A DNA stretch of 64,000 nucleotides from Alloalcanivorax xiamenensis (lineage in GTDB: Bacteria > Pseudomonadota > Gammaproteobacteria > Pseudomonadales > Alcanivoracaceae), in contig NZ_AQPF01000004.1 of NCBI RefSeq assembly GCF_009846745.1, positions 62,001 to 126,000 on the forward strand, read 5' to 3'. Under the pieces are notes generated by a model. It was not told the origin of the DNA. It was given only the letters and a program-made list of their open reading frames with translations, and made no database searches. Positions 24,573-32,481 of the stretch are shown one piece after another. The translations under genes were made by a program, and so were the position numbers. The stretch's first letter is position 1, and each line of letters starts with the position of its first letter.

Positions 24573-25685
24573 ATGAGTACCTCGCTGGATGCGTTGTTGC
24601 GTCCGTTTGAACACAAATCCCTGAAACTGCGTAACCGCGTGGCCATGGCGCCGATGACGCGCAATTTTTCCCCGGATTACATTCCCAATGAGGATGTGGC
24701 CGCTTACTACCGTCGCCGAGCGGAAGGTGAAGTGGGCCTGATCATCACCGAGGGCACCACCGTGGGCCATGTGGCGGCCAATGGTTACGAGCGGGTACCG
24801 GCTTTTCATGGTGAGCTGGCCTTGGCCGGCTGGAAGCGGGTGGTGGACCAGGTCCATCAGGCCGGCGGCGCCATTATTCCCCAGCTCTGGCATGTCGGCT
24901 CGGTGCGCCGGCCCGGTATCGGCCCGGATAAGGACGTGCCCGGCTATTCGCCTTCCGGGTTGTTCAAACCGGGTAAGGAAAACGGTCACGCCATGACTCT
25001 GGAAGACATCGACGATGTCATCCGGTCTTTCGCCGAGTCCGCCCGCCATGCCCGCGATCTGGGATTCGACGGCGTGGAAATCCACGGGGCCCACGGCTAT
25101 CTGCTCGATCAGTTCTTCTGGGAAGGCACCAATCAGCGGGATGACCAATACGGCGGCAACATGGACAACCGCGGGCGTTTCGTGGCGGACATCGTGCGCG
25201 CGGTGCGTGAGGCGGTGGGCGAGGACTTCGCAATCGTACTGCGGTATTCCCAGTGGAAGCAGCAGGATTATGAGGCCCGGTTGGCCACCACGCCGCAGGA
25301 ACTGGAACGCTTCCTGACCCCGCTGGTGGATGCCGGCGTCGACCTGTTCCACGCTTCCACTCGCCGTTTCTGGGTGCCGGAGTTCGAGGGCTCTGATCTC
25401 AATCTGGCCGGCTGGACCCGCAAGTTGACCGGTAAGCCGACCCTGTCCGTGGGCAGTGTGGGTCTGGACGACGACTTCATCGGCCACAACAACCAGGGTA
25501 TGGGCGGTACCGCCAACCCGGTGGGCATCGAGGAGCTGGAACGACGCATGGAGAATGACGAGTTCGATCTGATTGCCGTCGGCCGGGCGTTGCTGCAGGA
25601 CCCGAACTGGCTGGTGAAGATGCGGGAAGGCCGCGAGCAGGAGATCGAGATTTTCACCAAGAAAGCGCTGGGTTCGCTGAGTTGA
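24573..25685 (+). CDS. Old Yellow Enzyme-type NADH:flavin oxidoreductase
   Basis: 370-residue FMN TIM-barrel protein. VAMAPMTRNF near the N-terminus, LIITEGTTV, PQLWHVGSVRRPG, and GFDGVEIHGAHGYLLDQFFW (two substrate-binding residues of the HxxH type) identify the OYE family; GAPISGMT-like shadows in other frames are ignored. It reduces activated C=C bonds or nitro compounds; the physiological substrate is unknown. The ATG at 24573 follows GGGAGAACC. Control by the divergent HxlR protein is likely. Confidence 0.92.
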   Translation: MSTSLDALLRPFEHKSLKLRNRVAMAPMTRNFSPDYIPNEDVAAYYRRRAEGEVGLIITEGTTVGHVAANGYERVPAFHGELALAGWKRVVDQVHQAGGAIIPQLWHVGSVRRPGIGPDKDVPGYSPSGLFKPGKENGHAMTLEDIDDVIRSFAESARHARDLGFDGVEIHGAHGYLLDQFFWEGTNQRDDQYGGNMDNRGRFVADIVRAVREAVGEDFAIVLRYSQWKQQDYEARLATTPQELERFLTPLVDAGVDLFHASTRRFWVPEFEGSDLNLAGWTRKLTGKPTLSVGSVGLDDDFIGHNNQGMGGTANPVGIEELERRMENDEFDLIAVGRALLQDPNWLVKMREGREQEIEIFTKKALGSLS

Positions 25686-25712
25686 GTGAGGCGGAGTTCT
25701 GCTGTCCCATGG

Positions 25713-25768
25713 CTCGCTAACACGCAACACGCAACACGCAACACGCAACACGCCGTCACGCTAACACG
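25713..25768 (+). repeat. Class B array with four identical ACGCAAC units
   Basis: About 28 nt after the OYE stop: CGCTAAC, then ACGCAAC repeated four times in a row, then ACGCCGTC and ACGCTAAC. It is the most regular class B array in the window. Confidence 0.7.
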
Positions 25769-25910
25769 CCTTGAAAACACCCGGTCATCCCGGGCTTGAG
25801 AGTTCAATGGAGAGCTCAATGAGCTTTCTGGAGACAGAGGGTCGAGGGGGAGACCGGTAGGGATATAGAAGGAGATGCCGGATCAAGTCCGGCATGGCGG
25901 GGTTCCTTTG
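25767..25910. mobile_element. MITE-like element, copy 2
   Basis: It starts GCCTTGAAAACACCCGGTCAT and ends with the imperfect inverse CATGGCGGGGTTCCTTTG. It keeps GATGCCGGATCAAGTCCGGC, a perfect 8-bp-arm palindrome also found in copy 3. Its middle (25800-25870) is unlike the other copies. Confidence 0.6.
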
Positions 25911-25919
25911 GATTATGTC

Positions 25920-25945
25920 CCCAAGGCCCGCAAGCGGGCCTTGGG
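25920..25945. terminator. Bidirectional hairpin between OYE and MFS genes
   Basis: CCCAAGGCCCGC, two bases, then the exact reverse complement GCGGGCCTTGGG. TTTGG follows on the plus side. With convergent genes on both sides it is probably a shared terminator. Confidence 0.55.
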
Positions 25946-25948
25946 TTT

Positions 25949-25984
25949 GGCGTGCCGGCGTGTTGCGTGTAAGCGTGCCAGCGA
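25949..25984 (-). repeat. Class B array downstream of the MFS gene
   Basis: On the minus strand: CGCTGGC-ACGCTTAC-ACGCAAC-ACGCCGGC-ACGCC. Seven- and eight-base units alternate. It lies about 45 nt after the MFS stop, in sense orientation. Confidence 0.6.
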
Positions 25985-26029
25985 GTTGTGAGACACCTCT
26001 GGCCCACGGGCCGCGATTCTTGTTGGGTG

Positions 26030-27343
26030 TTAACCCGCTTCCAATGACTTGTTGATGCGCAGCGCCAGCAGTGTGCAAATCACCCCGGACAACAGATAAA
26101 CGCTGACGTAAGCCAGGCCGAACTTGGCCGATAGCCCCAATGCCACCAGCGGCGCGAAGGCGGCGCCGAACAGCCAGGCGAAGTCGGAGGTCAGGGCCGC
26201 TCCGGTATAGCGGAAGCGGCGCTGGAAGTTGGCGGTGACGGTGCCGGACGCCTGTCCGTAGGACAGACCCAGCAGAAAGAAGCCGACCAGAATGAAAATG
26301 TCCTGCTGTACCGCGTTACCGTTCATCAGTAACGGCGTGAACAGACTGAAAATCCCGATCAGCACCGCCAGCGAGCCGACGGTGGTGCGTTTGCCGATCC
26401 GCTCCGCGATCCAGCCGGAAGCGATGGTGCCGAAAATCGCCAGGATCGCCCCGATGGCCTGCACGATCAGCACGTCCGGCACATTCTGAGAGCCGTTCAG
26501 CACGATCCAGGACAACGGGAAGATGGTCACCAGATGGAACAGGGCATAGCTGGCCAGAGCGGCAAAGGCGCCGATGAAGATATTGTAGCCCTGCTCTTGC
26601 AACATTTTGCGCGTGCTCAGCGGCTCCAGCTCGCTCTCCTCCAGCGCCGCGGTGTACTCATGGGTCAGCACCAGCCGCAGGCGGGCGAACAGGGCCACCA
26701 CGTTGATGGCGAACGCCACGAAGAACGGATAGCGCCAGCCCCAGCCGAGGAAATCCTCGGTGGACAGACTCATGTAGAGAAACAGGAACAGGACGCTGGC
26801 CACCAGGAAACCGATGGGGGCGCCCAACTGGCCGATCATGGCGAAGCGCGAGCGGCGGTTTTTCGGCGTGTTCAGCGCCAGCAACGAGGGCAAGCCGTCC
26901 CAGGACCCGCCCAGGGCCAGGCCCTGCAAGATGCGCAGCAGCGACAACACCAGGATGGCATAGCCGCCCAGCACCGCGTGGCCGGGCAGGAAGGCGATGC
27001 CGGCGGTGGCGGTGCCGAGCAGGAACAGGGCGGCGGTCAGTTTGACGCTGCGGCCCCAGTGGCGCTGGATGGTCATGAACAGCGCGGTGCCGAAGGGGCG
27101 GGCGATGAAAGCGAAGGAAAATATGGTGAAGGCGTACAGCAAGCCCTCGAGGCGGCCGGCGAAGGGAAAAAACACCGACGGAAACACCAGAACCGAGGCT
27201 ATTCCATAAACAAAGAAGTCGAAGTACTCTGAGGTGCGGCCGATCACCACCCCCACCGCGATCTCGTTCGGCGCCACCGGTTGATGGACTTCCGGAGCGG
27301 AAGAGTAGGAGGACACGGCGGCGGAATCGTTAGTTGTTATCAT
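26030..27343 (-). CDS. MFS transporter, metabolite:H+ symporter-like
   Basis: 437 residues with about twelve transmembrane helices. IGRTSEYFDFFVYGIAS, FAFIARPFGTALF, RHWGRSVKLTAALFLLGT, LRILQGLALGGSWDG and GWGWRYPFFVAFAINVVALF match the MHS group (ShiA/ProP-like) of the major facilitator superfamily. The usual D in the RxGRR/GxLxD loop is varied (GRSVK). The substrate cannot be assigned. It is divergent from cyoA; a palindrome at 27405-27423 lies in the shared upstream region. Confidence 0.88.
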   Translation of the reverse strand: MITTNDSAAVSSYSSAPEVHQPVAPNEIAVGVVIGRTSEYFDFFVYGIASVLVFPSVFFPFAGRLEGLLYAFTIFSFAFIARPFGTALFMTIQRHWGRSVKLTAALFLLGTATAGIAFLPGHAVLGGYAILVLSLLRILQGLALGGSWDGLPSLLALNTPKNRRSRFAMIGQLGAPIGFLVASVLFLFLYMSLSTEDFLGWGWRYPFFVAFAINVVALFARLRLVLTHEYTAALEESELEPLSTRKMLQEQGYNIFIGAFAALASYALFHLVTIFPLSWIVLNGSQNVPDVLIVQAIGAILAIFGTIASGWIAERIGKRTTVGSLAVLIGIFSLFTPLLMNGNAVQQDIFILVGFFLLGLSYGQASGTVTANFQRRFRYTGAALTSDFAWLFGAAFAPLVALGLSAKFGLAYVSVYLLSGVICTLLALRINKSLEAG

Positions 27344-27404
27344 TGCTGTACCTCACCAAATCAAGTCCAACCGATCATAATCACTTTCTCGATATCGTGA
27401 CACC

Positions 27405-27423
27405 ATTGGACAAAATGTCCAAT
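27405..27423. promoter_or_regulatory. Candidate operator palindrome between MFS gene and cyoA
   Basis: ATTGGACAAAATGTCCAAT has 8-bp perfect arms around AAA. It sits 62 nt upstream of the MFS start and about 63 nt upstream of cyoA. It looks like a site for a dimeric regulator; which gene it serves is not known. Confidence 0.55.
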
Positions 27424-27485
27424 TCAACATTCCGGGCTGGAGGCGTACAGTGCGCGGCACCCTGGACTACTTACAATACTCGGCA

Positions 27486-28481
27486 ATGCCAATTCTCAAG
27501 CTAGTACGCGGGCTGTCACTGGCCGCCGCCGTCGCTTTGCTGGCGGGGTGTGATGCAGTGGTCATGTCACCATCCGGTGATGTGGCCGCCCAACAACGTG
27601 ACCTGATCGTCTGGGCCACGGTGTTGATGCTTCTGGTGATCGTGCCCGTCATCATCCTTACTCTGTTGTTCGCCTGGCGCTACCGTTCTTCCAACAAGGA
27701 AGCGACCTACAAGCCGGATTGGGACCATTCCACGGTGTTGGAACTGGTGATCTGGGGTGTGCCGCTGTTGATCATCATCGCCCTGGGGGCGATGACCTAC
27801 GTCAGCACCCACAAATTGGACCCTTACCGTCCATTGGACCGCATCGGACCGGGTCAACCGGTACCGGAGGGCGTGGAGCCGCTGGTGGTGGAAGTGGTCT
27901 CCCTGGACTGGAAATGGCTGTTCTTTTACCCGGAGCAGGGCATCGCCACGGTCAATGAACTGGCGGCGCCGGTGGATCGCCCGATCCGCTTCAAGATCAC
28001 CTCCTCGTCCACCATGAATTCCTTCTTCATCCCGGCCTTGGCCGGACAGATCTACGCCATGGCGGGTATGGAAACCAAGCTGCATGGGGTGATCAACGAA
28101 GAGGGGATTTACGACGGTTTCTCCGCCAACTACAGCGGTGCCGGTTTCTCGCACATGCGCTTCAAGTTCCACGGCATGAGCGACGCCGACTTCGGCGAGT
28201 GGGTGGCGAAAGTGGCCGCCGAGGGCGATACCCTGGACCGCGACGTTTATCGGGAGCTGGAGAAGCCGAGCGAGCGCGAGCCCGTACACTACTATGCCGA
28301 TGTGGATCCCACACTCTACGACGCGATTCTGAATCTCTGCGTGGAGCCCGGCACCATGTGTATGAAAGACATGATGATGTTTGGTCATGGCGGTCATGGC
28401 GGCGGCAATGTCGGCAAGGACGACGGCCATGAAGGCCATGGTGATCCCGCCGCTGGCCACGGGCACGAACAGCATCAGTGA
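27486..28481 (+). CDS. cyoA: Cytochrome bo3 ubiquinol oxidase subunit II (CyoA)
   Basis: 331-residue lipoprotein subunit: signal MPILKLVRGLSLAAAVALLAGC with lipobox LAGC, two helices, and a cupredoxin-like periplasmic domain without the CuA cysteines. IYAMAGMETKLHGVINEEGI and YDGFSANYSGAGFSHMRFKF are CyoA signatures, marking a quinol rather than cytochrome c oxidase. The C-terminal ~35 residues are His/Gly-rich (GHGGHGGGNVGKDDGHEGHG), unlike E. coli CyoA. A GTG start at 27450 is possible but would precede the signal peptide. First of cyoABCD. Confidence 0.95.
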   Translation: MPILKLVRGLSLAAAVALLAGCDAVVMSPSGDVAAQQRDLIVWATVLMLLVIVPVIILTLLFAWRYRSSNKEATYKPDWDHSTVLELVIWGVPLLIIIALGAMTYVSTHKLDPYRPLDRIGPGQPVPEGVEPLVVEVVSLDWKWLFFYPEQGIATVNELAAPVDRPIRFKITSSSTMNSFFIPALAGQIYAMAGMETKLHGVINEEGIYDGFSANYSGAGFSHMRFKFHGMSDADFGEWVAKVAAEGDTLDRDVYRELEKPSEREPVHYYADVDPTLYDAILNLCVEPGTMCMKDMMMFGHGGHGGGNVGKDDGHEGHGDPAAGHGHEQHQ

Positions 28482-28549
28482 TGGAATGACGCGGTCTTCC
28501 ATCGTTCCGATACACCTTTCATGAAGCGCCTTGGGCGTCGGTATGCAAA

Positions 28550-30553
28550 ATGTTTGATCAAATCGACCTGACCAAGCTCATTTTCGGTCGCCTCACCTGG
28601 GAGGCGATTCCCTATCATGAGCCGATCCTGATCGCCACGTTCGCCGCGGTGATCCTTGGTGGTATCGCGTTGCTGGTGGCTCTGACCTATTTCCGCCTGT
28701 GGGGTTACCTGTGGCGGGAATGGTTCACCAGCATTGACCATAAAAAGATCGGCATCATGTACATCATTCTGGCTCTGGTGATGCTGCTGCGCGGCTTCGC
28801 CGATGCCATCATGATGCGTATCCAGCAGGCCTGGGCCTTCGGTGACTCCGCCGGCTACCTGCCACCGGATCACTATGATCAGATCTTCACCGCCCACGGC
28901 GTGATCATGATCTTCTTCGTCGCCATGCCTCTGGTCACCGGCATCATGAACTACGTGGTGCCGTTGCAGATCGGGGCCCGCGACGTGGCCTTCCCGTTCC
29001 TGAATAACTTCTCTTTCTGGATGACCACCTCCGGTGCCGTGCTGGTCATGGTGTCCCTGTTCATCGGTGAATTCGCCAAGACCGGCTGGCTCGCCTATCC
29101 CCCACTAGCGGGTATAGACAAGAGTCCCGGAGTCGGGGTGGACTACTACATATGGGCCTTGCAGATTGCGGGTGTCGGTACCCTCCTATCGGGCGTGAAC
29201 CTGTTGGTGACCATCGTCAAGATGCGGGCGCCGGGTATGACCATGATGAAGATGCCGGTGTTCACCTGGACTGCTCTCTGCACCAACGTGCTCATCGTGG
29301 CCGCTTTCCCGGTGCTGACCGCCGTGTTGGCGATGCTGACCCTGGACCGCTATCTCGGTACCAACTTTTTTACCGAAGATCTGGGTGGCAACGCCATGAT
29401 GTACATCAATCTTATCTGGATTTGGGGTCACCCCGAGGTGTACATCCTGATTCTGCCGGCATTCGGTGTGTTCTCCGAGATCGTGTCCACTTACTCCGGC
29501 AAGCGTTTGTTCGGCTATGCCTCCATGGTCTACGCCACCGTGGTGATCACCGTGCTGTCCTACCTGGTATGGCTGCACCACTTCTTCACCATGGGGTCGG
29601 GGGCCAGTGTGAACTCGTTCTTCGGCATCACCACGATGATCATCTCGATCCCCACCGGGGCCAAGGTGTTCAACTGGCTGTTCACCATGTATCGCGGCCG
29701 TATCCGCTTCGACGTGCCGATGCTGTGGACCGTGGGCTTCATGGTCACCTTCGTCATCGGTGGTATGACCGGGGTGTTGCTGGCGGTGCCGCCGGCGGAC
29801 TTCGTGCTGCATAACAGCCTGTTCCTGATCGCGCACTTCCATAACGTGATCATCGGTGGGGTACTGTTCGGCATGCTGGCGGCGATTACCTACTGGTTCC
29901 CGAAGGCCTTCGGCTTCAAGCTGGATCCGTTCTGGGGCAAGGTCTCGTTCTGGTTCTGGCTGACTGGCTTCTATTTCGCCTTCATGCCGTTGTATGTGCT
30001 GGGCCTGATGGGCGTGACCCGTCGCATGAGCCAGTTCGATGATCCGTCCCTGCAGATCTGGTTCCAGGTGGCCGCGTTTGGCGCCGTGCTGATCGCCATC
30101 GGCATCGCCGCCTTCCTGATTCAACTGGTGGTGAGCTTCATGCGCCGGGAATCCTTGCGTGATGAGACCGGTGATCCCTGGGATGGCCGTACCCTGGAGT
30201 GGTCCACTTCCTCTCCGCCGCCGGCCTACAACTTCGCCTTCACCCCGCGCGTGCACGATCTGGACGCCTGGTGGCAGATGAAACAGCACGGCTACAAACG
30301 TCCGGAAAGCGGTTTCCTGCCGATCCACATGCCCAAGAACACCGGGGCCGGGATCATTCTGGCGGGCATCAGCACGGTGCTGGGTTTCGCGTTGATCTGG
30401 CATATGTGGCTGCTGGCCGGCGTATCCTTCCTGGGGCTGCTGGTGGTGGCCATCGGTCACACCTTCAACTACAACCGCGACTACCATATTCCGGTGGAAG
30501 AGGTAGAGCGCGTGGAAGCGGAACGGACACGGGTACTCGCGAACCATGGTTGA
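28550..30553 (+). CDS. cyoB: Cytochrome bo3 ubiquinol oxidase subunit I (CyoB)
   Basis: 667-residue catalytic heme-copper oxidase subunit with about 15 helices. Ligands seen: His of the low-spin heme in FTAHGVIMIFF; the CuB His and cross-linked Tyr in WGHPEVYILILPAFG; the two CuB histidines in WLHHFFTMG; the heme o3 and low-spin heme histidines in LIAHFHNVIIGG. It oxidises ubiquinol and reduces O2 while pumping protons. It overlaps cyoC by 8 bp. No heme O synthase (cyoE) follows in this window. Confidence 0.97.
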   Translation: MFDQIDLTKLIFGRLTWEAIPYHEPILIATFAAVILGGIALLVALTYFRLWGYLWREWFTSIDHKKIGIMYIILALVMLLRGFADAIMMRIQQAWAFGDSAGYLPPDHYDQIFTAHGVIMIFFVAMPLVTGIMNYVVPLQIGARDVAFPFLNNFSFWMTTSGAVLVMVSLFIGEFAKTGWLAYPPLAGIDKSPGVGVDYYIWALQIAGVGTLLSGVNLLVTIVKMRAPGMTMMKMPVFTWTALCTNVLIVAAFPVLTAVLAMLTLDRYLGTNFFTEDLGGNAMMYINLIWIWGHPEVYILILPAFGVFSEIVSTYSGKRLFGYASMVYATVVITVLSYLVWLHHFFTMGSGASVNSFFGITTMIISIPTGAKVFNWLFTMYRGRIRFDVPMLWTVGFMVTFVIGGMTGVLLAVPPADFVLHNSLFLIAHFHNVIIGGVLFGMLAAITYWFPKAFGFKLDPFWGKVSFWFWLTGFYFAFMPLYVLGLMGVTRRMSQFDDPSLQIWFQVAAFGAVLIAIGIAAFLIQLVVSFMRRESLRDETGDPWDGRTLEWSTSSPPPAYNFAFTPRVHDLDAWWQMKQHGYKRPESGFLPIHMPKNTGAGIILAGISTVLGFALIWHMWLLAGVSFLGLLVVAIGHTFNYNRDYHIPVEEVERVEAERTRVLANHG

Positions 30554-31175
30554 CACGACTCAAACTCAACAAGCGCAAGGGCAGCAGCTGCAGTTCCACG
30601 AGACCGAGGAGCATCACCCGCAGACGGGCACGATGCTGGGTTTCTGGCTGTATCTGATGAGCGACTGTCTGATCTTCGCTTCTCTGTTCGCCACTTACGG
30701 GGTTCTGGGCCGCAGCTACGCCGGCGGCCCCACCGGCGCCGAGCTGTTCGACCTGCCGCTGGTGGCGATGAACACCGCGCTGCTGCTGCTGTCCTCCATC
30801 ACCTATGGCTTCGCCATGTTGGAGATGCAGAAGAATCGGGTGCGCGGCACCATTGGCTGGCTGCTGATCACCGGCTTGTTCGGGGTCGGCTTCCTGAGCC
30901 TGGAGCTGTATGAGTTCGCGCATTTGATTCATGTCGGCGCGGGCCCGCAAACCAGTGCTTTCCTGACCTCGTTCTTCGCTCTGGTGGGGACCCACGGTCT
31001 GCACGTGTTCTTCGGCATCGTCTGGCTGGTGACCCTGTGCTTCCAGTTGCGCAAGCACGGTCTGATTCCGGAGAACAAGCGTCGCGTGGCGTGTCTGTCC
31101 ATGTTCTGGCACTTCCTGGACGTGGTCTGGATCGGCGTGTTCACCTTCGTTTATCTGATGGGAGTGCTGGTATGA
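30546..31175 (+). CDS. cyoC: Cytochrome bo3 ubiquinol oxidase subunit III (CyoC)
   Basis: 209 residues with five helices in subunit III fashion. GTMLGFWLYLMSDCLIFASLF at the first helix and GTHGLHVFFGIVWLVTL are typical; ALVGTHGLHV is the conserved loop and FWHFLDVVWIGVFTFVYL is the last helix. Cytoplasmic-membrane subunit supporting CyoB. It overlaps both neighbours (cyoB by 8 bp, cyoD by 4 bp). Confidence 0.96.
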   Translation: MVDTTQTQQAQGQQLQFHETEEHHPQTGTMLGFWLYLMSDCLIFASLFATYGVLGRSYAGGPTGAELFDLPLVAMNTALLLLSSITYGFAMLEMQKNRVRGTIGWLLITGLFGVGFLSLELYEFAHLIHVGAGPQTSAFLTSFFALVGTHGLHVFFGIVWLVTLCFQLRKHGLIPENKRRVACLSMFWHFLDVVWIGVFTFVYLMGVLV

Positions 31176-31558
31176 GCGAGCATCACGACAACGTTCACGA
31201 GCATCATCACGAACATCATGGCGACGAGCTGCCGCACGCCGACTTCAAGAGCTACATGATCGGCTTCATCCTGTCGGTGATCCTCACCGCGATCCCGTTC
31301 TGGGTCGTGATGGGGGGCGTGTTCGAGACCTCCAGCACCACCGCCCTGGTGATTCTGGGGTTCGCCGCGGTGCAGATCGTGGTGCATATGATTTACTTCC
31401 TGCACATGAACTTCCAATCCGAAGGCGGTTGGAACATGTTGGCGCTGATCTTCACCGCGGTGATGGTGTTCATCACCCTGGCGGGATCGTTGTGGGTGAT
31501 GTACCACCTTAACGTCAACATGATGCCCGGCCTGATGGAAGCGGTGCACGGACCGTGA
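31172..31558 (+). CDS. cyoD: Cytochrome bo3 ubiquinol oxidase subunit IV (CyoD)
   Basis: 128-residue small subunit with three helices: MIGFILSVILTAIPFWVVM, ALVILGFAAVQIVVHMIYFL and MLALIFTAVMVFITLAGSLW. VVHMIYFLHMN is the family signature. The N-terminus is unusually His-rich (EHHDNVHEHHHEHHGDE). The start ATG at 31172 overlaps cyoC; its stop overlaps the GTG start of the SURF1 gene. Confidence 0.95.
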   Translation: MSEHHDNVHEHHHEHHGDELPHADFKSYMIGFILSVILTAIPFWVVMGGVFETSSTTALVILGFAAVQIVVHMIYFLHMNFQSEGGWNMLALIFTAVMVFITLAGSLWVMYHLNVNMMPGLMEAVHGP

Positions 31559-32310
31559 ACCAAACCCCGCGCCCACGGCCCGCCGTGAGCCGCCTGCACC
31601 GGGTGGCGCGGTTGGCGTGGGTGCTGGTGGCGGTGGCCGCGTTCATCGGGCTGGTGTTCCTGGGCAACTGGCAGGTGGAGCGCCGGGCCTGGAAGCTGGA
31701 TCTGATCGAACGTGTTTCCCACCGCGTGGACGCTCCGGCGGAGCCTGCTCCGGGCCCCGCCGACTGGCCGCGAATCAGCCGCGAAGGGTATGAATATCAG
31801 CATGTTCAGCTCAGCGGTACTTTCCTTTCCGATCGTATCTCCCTGGCCCAGGCCAGCACCGAGTTGGGTAGCGGCTACTGGGTGATGGCGCCGCTGAAAC
31901 GGGACGACGGCACCGTGGTGCTGATCAACCGCGGCTATGTTCCCCAGGAGCAGCGCGACCAGGCCGCCGCCGGCGCCTGGACTCCCGAAGGGGAGGTGCG
32001 GGTCAGCGGCCTGCTGCGCCTGAGTGAGCCCGATGGCGGCTTTCTACGGGACAACGTCCCGGCGGAGAACCGCTGGTACTCCCGGGATGTGGCCGCCATC
32101 GCCCGAACCCATGATCTGACCCGGGTGGCGCCGTATTTCGTTGATGCCGACGCCGATCCGGAGCGGTCCGAAGGGCCGGTGGGCGGGCTGACCGTAGTCT
32201 CTTTTCACAATAATCACCTGGTCTATGCGATCACCTGGTATACCCTTGCCTTGATGGTGGCCGCCGGCGCTGTGTTCGTGCTGCGTGAGGAATTGCGGTC
32301 ACGGCGCTAG
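31555..32310 (+). CDS. SURF1-family oxidase assembly protein
   Basis: 251 residues with an N-terminal helix (LAWVLVAVAAFIGLVFLGNW) and a C-terminal one (ITWYTLALMVAAGAVFVL) around a soluble domain, the SURF1/Shy1 layout. FLGNWQVERRAWKLDLIERV is the N-terminal signature; WVMAPLKRDDGTVVLINRG and NNHLVYAITWY are the others. SURF1 helps heme insertion into heme-copper oxidases. It has a GTG start overlapping cyoD, so it is the fifth gene of the oxidase operon. It ends in TAG, and MITE-like copy 3 begins at the G of that TAG. Confidence 0.9.
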   Translation: MNQTPRPRPAVSRLHRVARLAWVLVAVAAFIGLVFLGNWQVERRAWKLDLIERVSHRVDAPAEPAPGPADWPRISREGYEYQHVQLSGTFLSDRISLAQASTELGSGYWVMAPLKRDDGTVVLINRGYVPQEQRDQAAAGAWTPEGEVRVSGLLRLSEPDGGFLRDNVPAENRWYSRDVAAIARTHDLTRVAPYFVDADADPERSEGPVGGLTVVSFHNNHLVYAITWYTLALMVAAGAVFVLREELRSRR

Positions 32311-32450
32311 GAGCCTCTGGGAAACGTCCTGTCATCCGGGGCTGCCCCGGGTCTCACTCTTGGGACGCACCAGCTCGTGGAGGAAGATGCCGGATCAAGT
32401 CCGGCATGACGTTGCTTGGTAGTCCGGTATGACGTTTTTCAAAGGCCTCC
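32310..32450. mobile_element. MITE-like element, copy 3
   Basis: GGAGCCTCTGGGAAACGTCC at the left is inverted as GACGTTTTTCAAAGGCCTCC at the right. It contains GATGCCGGATCAAGTCCGGC and then a partial second copy of the end segment (GTCCGGTATGACG), suggesting a tail duplication. It fills the gap between the SURF1 gene and regB, 32 nt before the regB start. Confidence 0.65.
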
Positions 32451-32481
32451 TAAGTCTGAACGGGTTCAGGAGAGGGTGACG

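Larger units (their letters stand above)
25686..26029. other. 344-bp repeat-filled gap between OYE and MFS genes
   Basis: Convergent 3' ends with no gene. From left to right: a plus-oriented class B array (25713-25768), MITE-like copy 2 (25767-25910), a 12-bp-stem hairpin (25920-25945) and a minus-oriented class B array (25949-25984). The two arrays flank the element as inverted arms. Confidence 0.7.

Noticed and set aside
25713..25768. Tandem repeats resembling a small CRISPR array
   Set aside because: The units are seven bases with no spacers and no cas genes nearby; they are heptad arrays.
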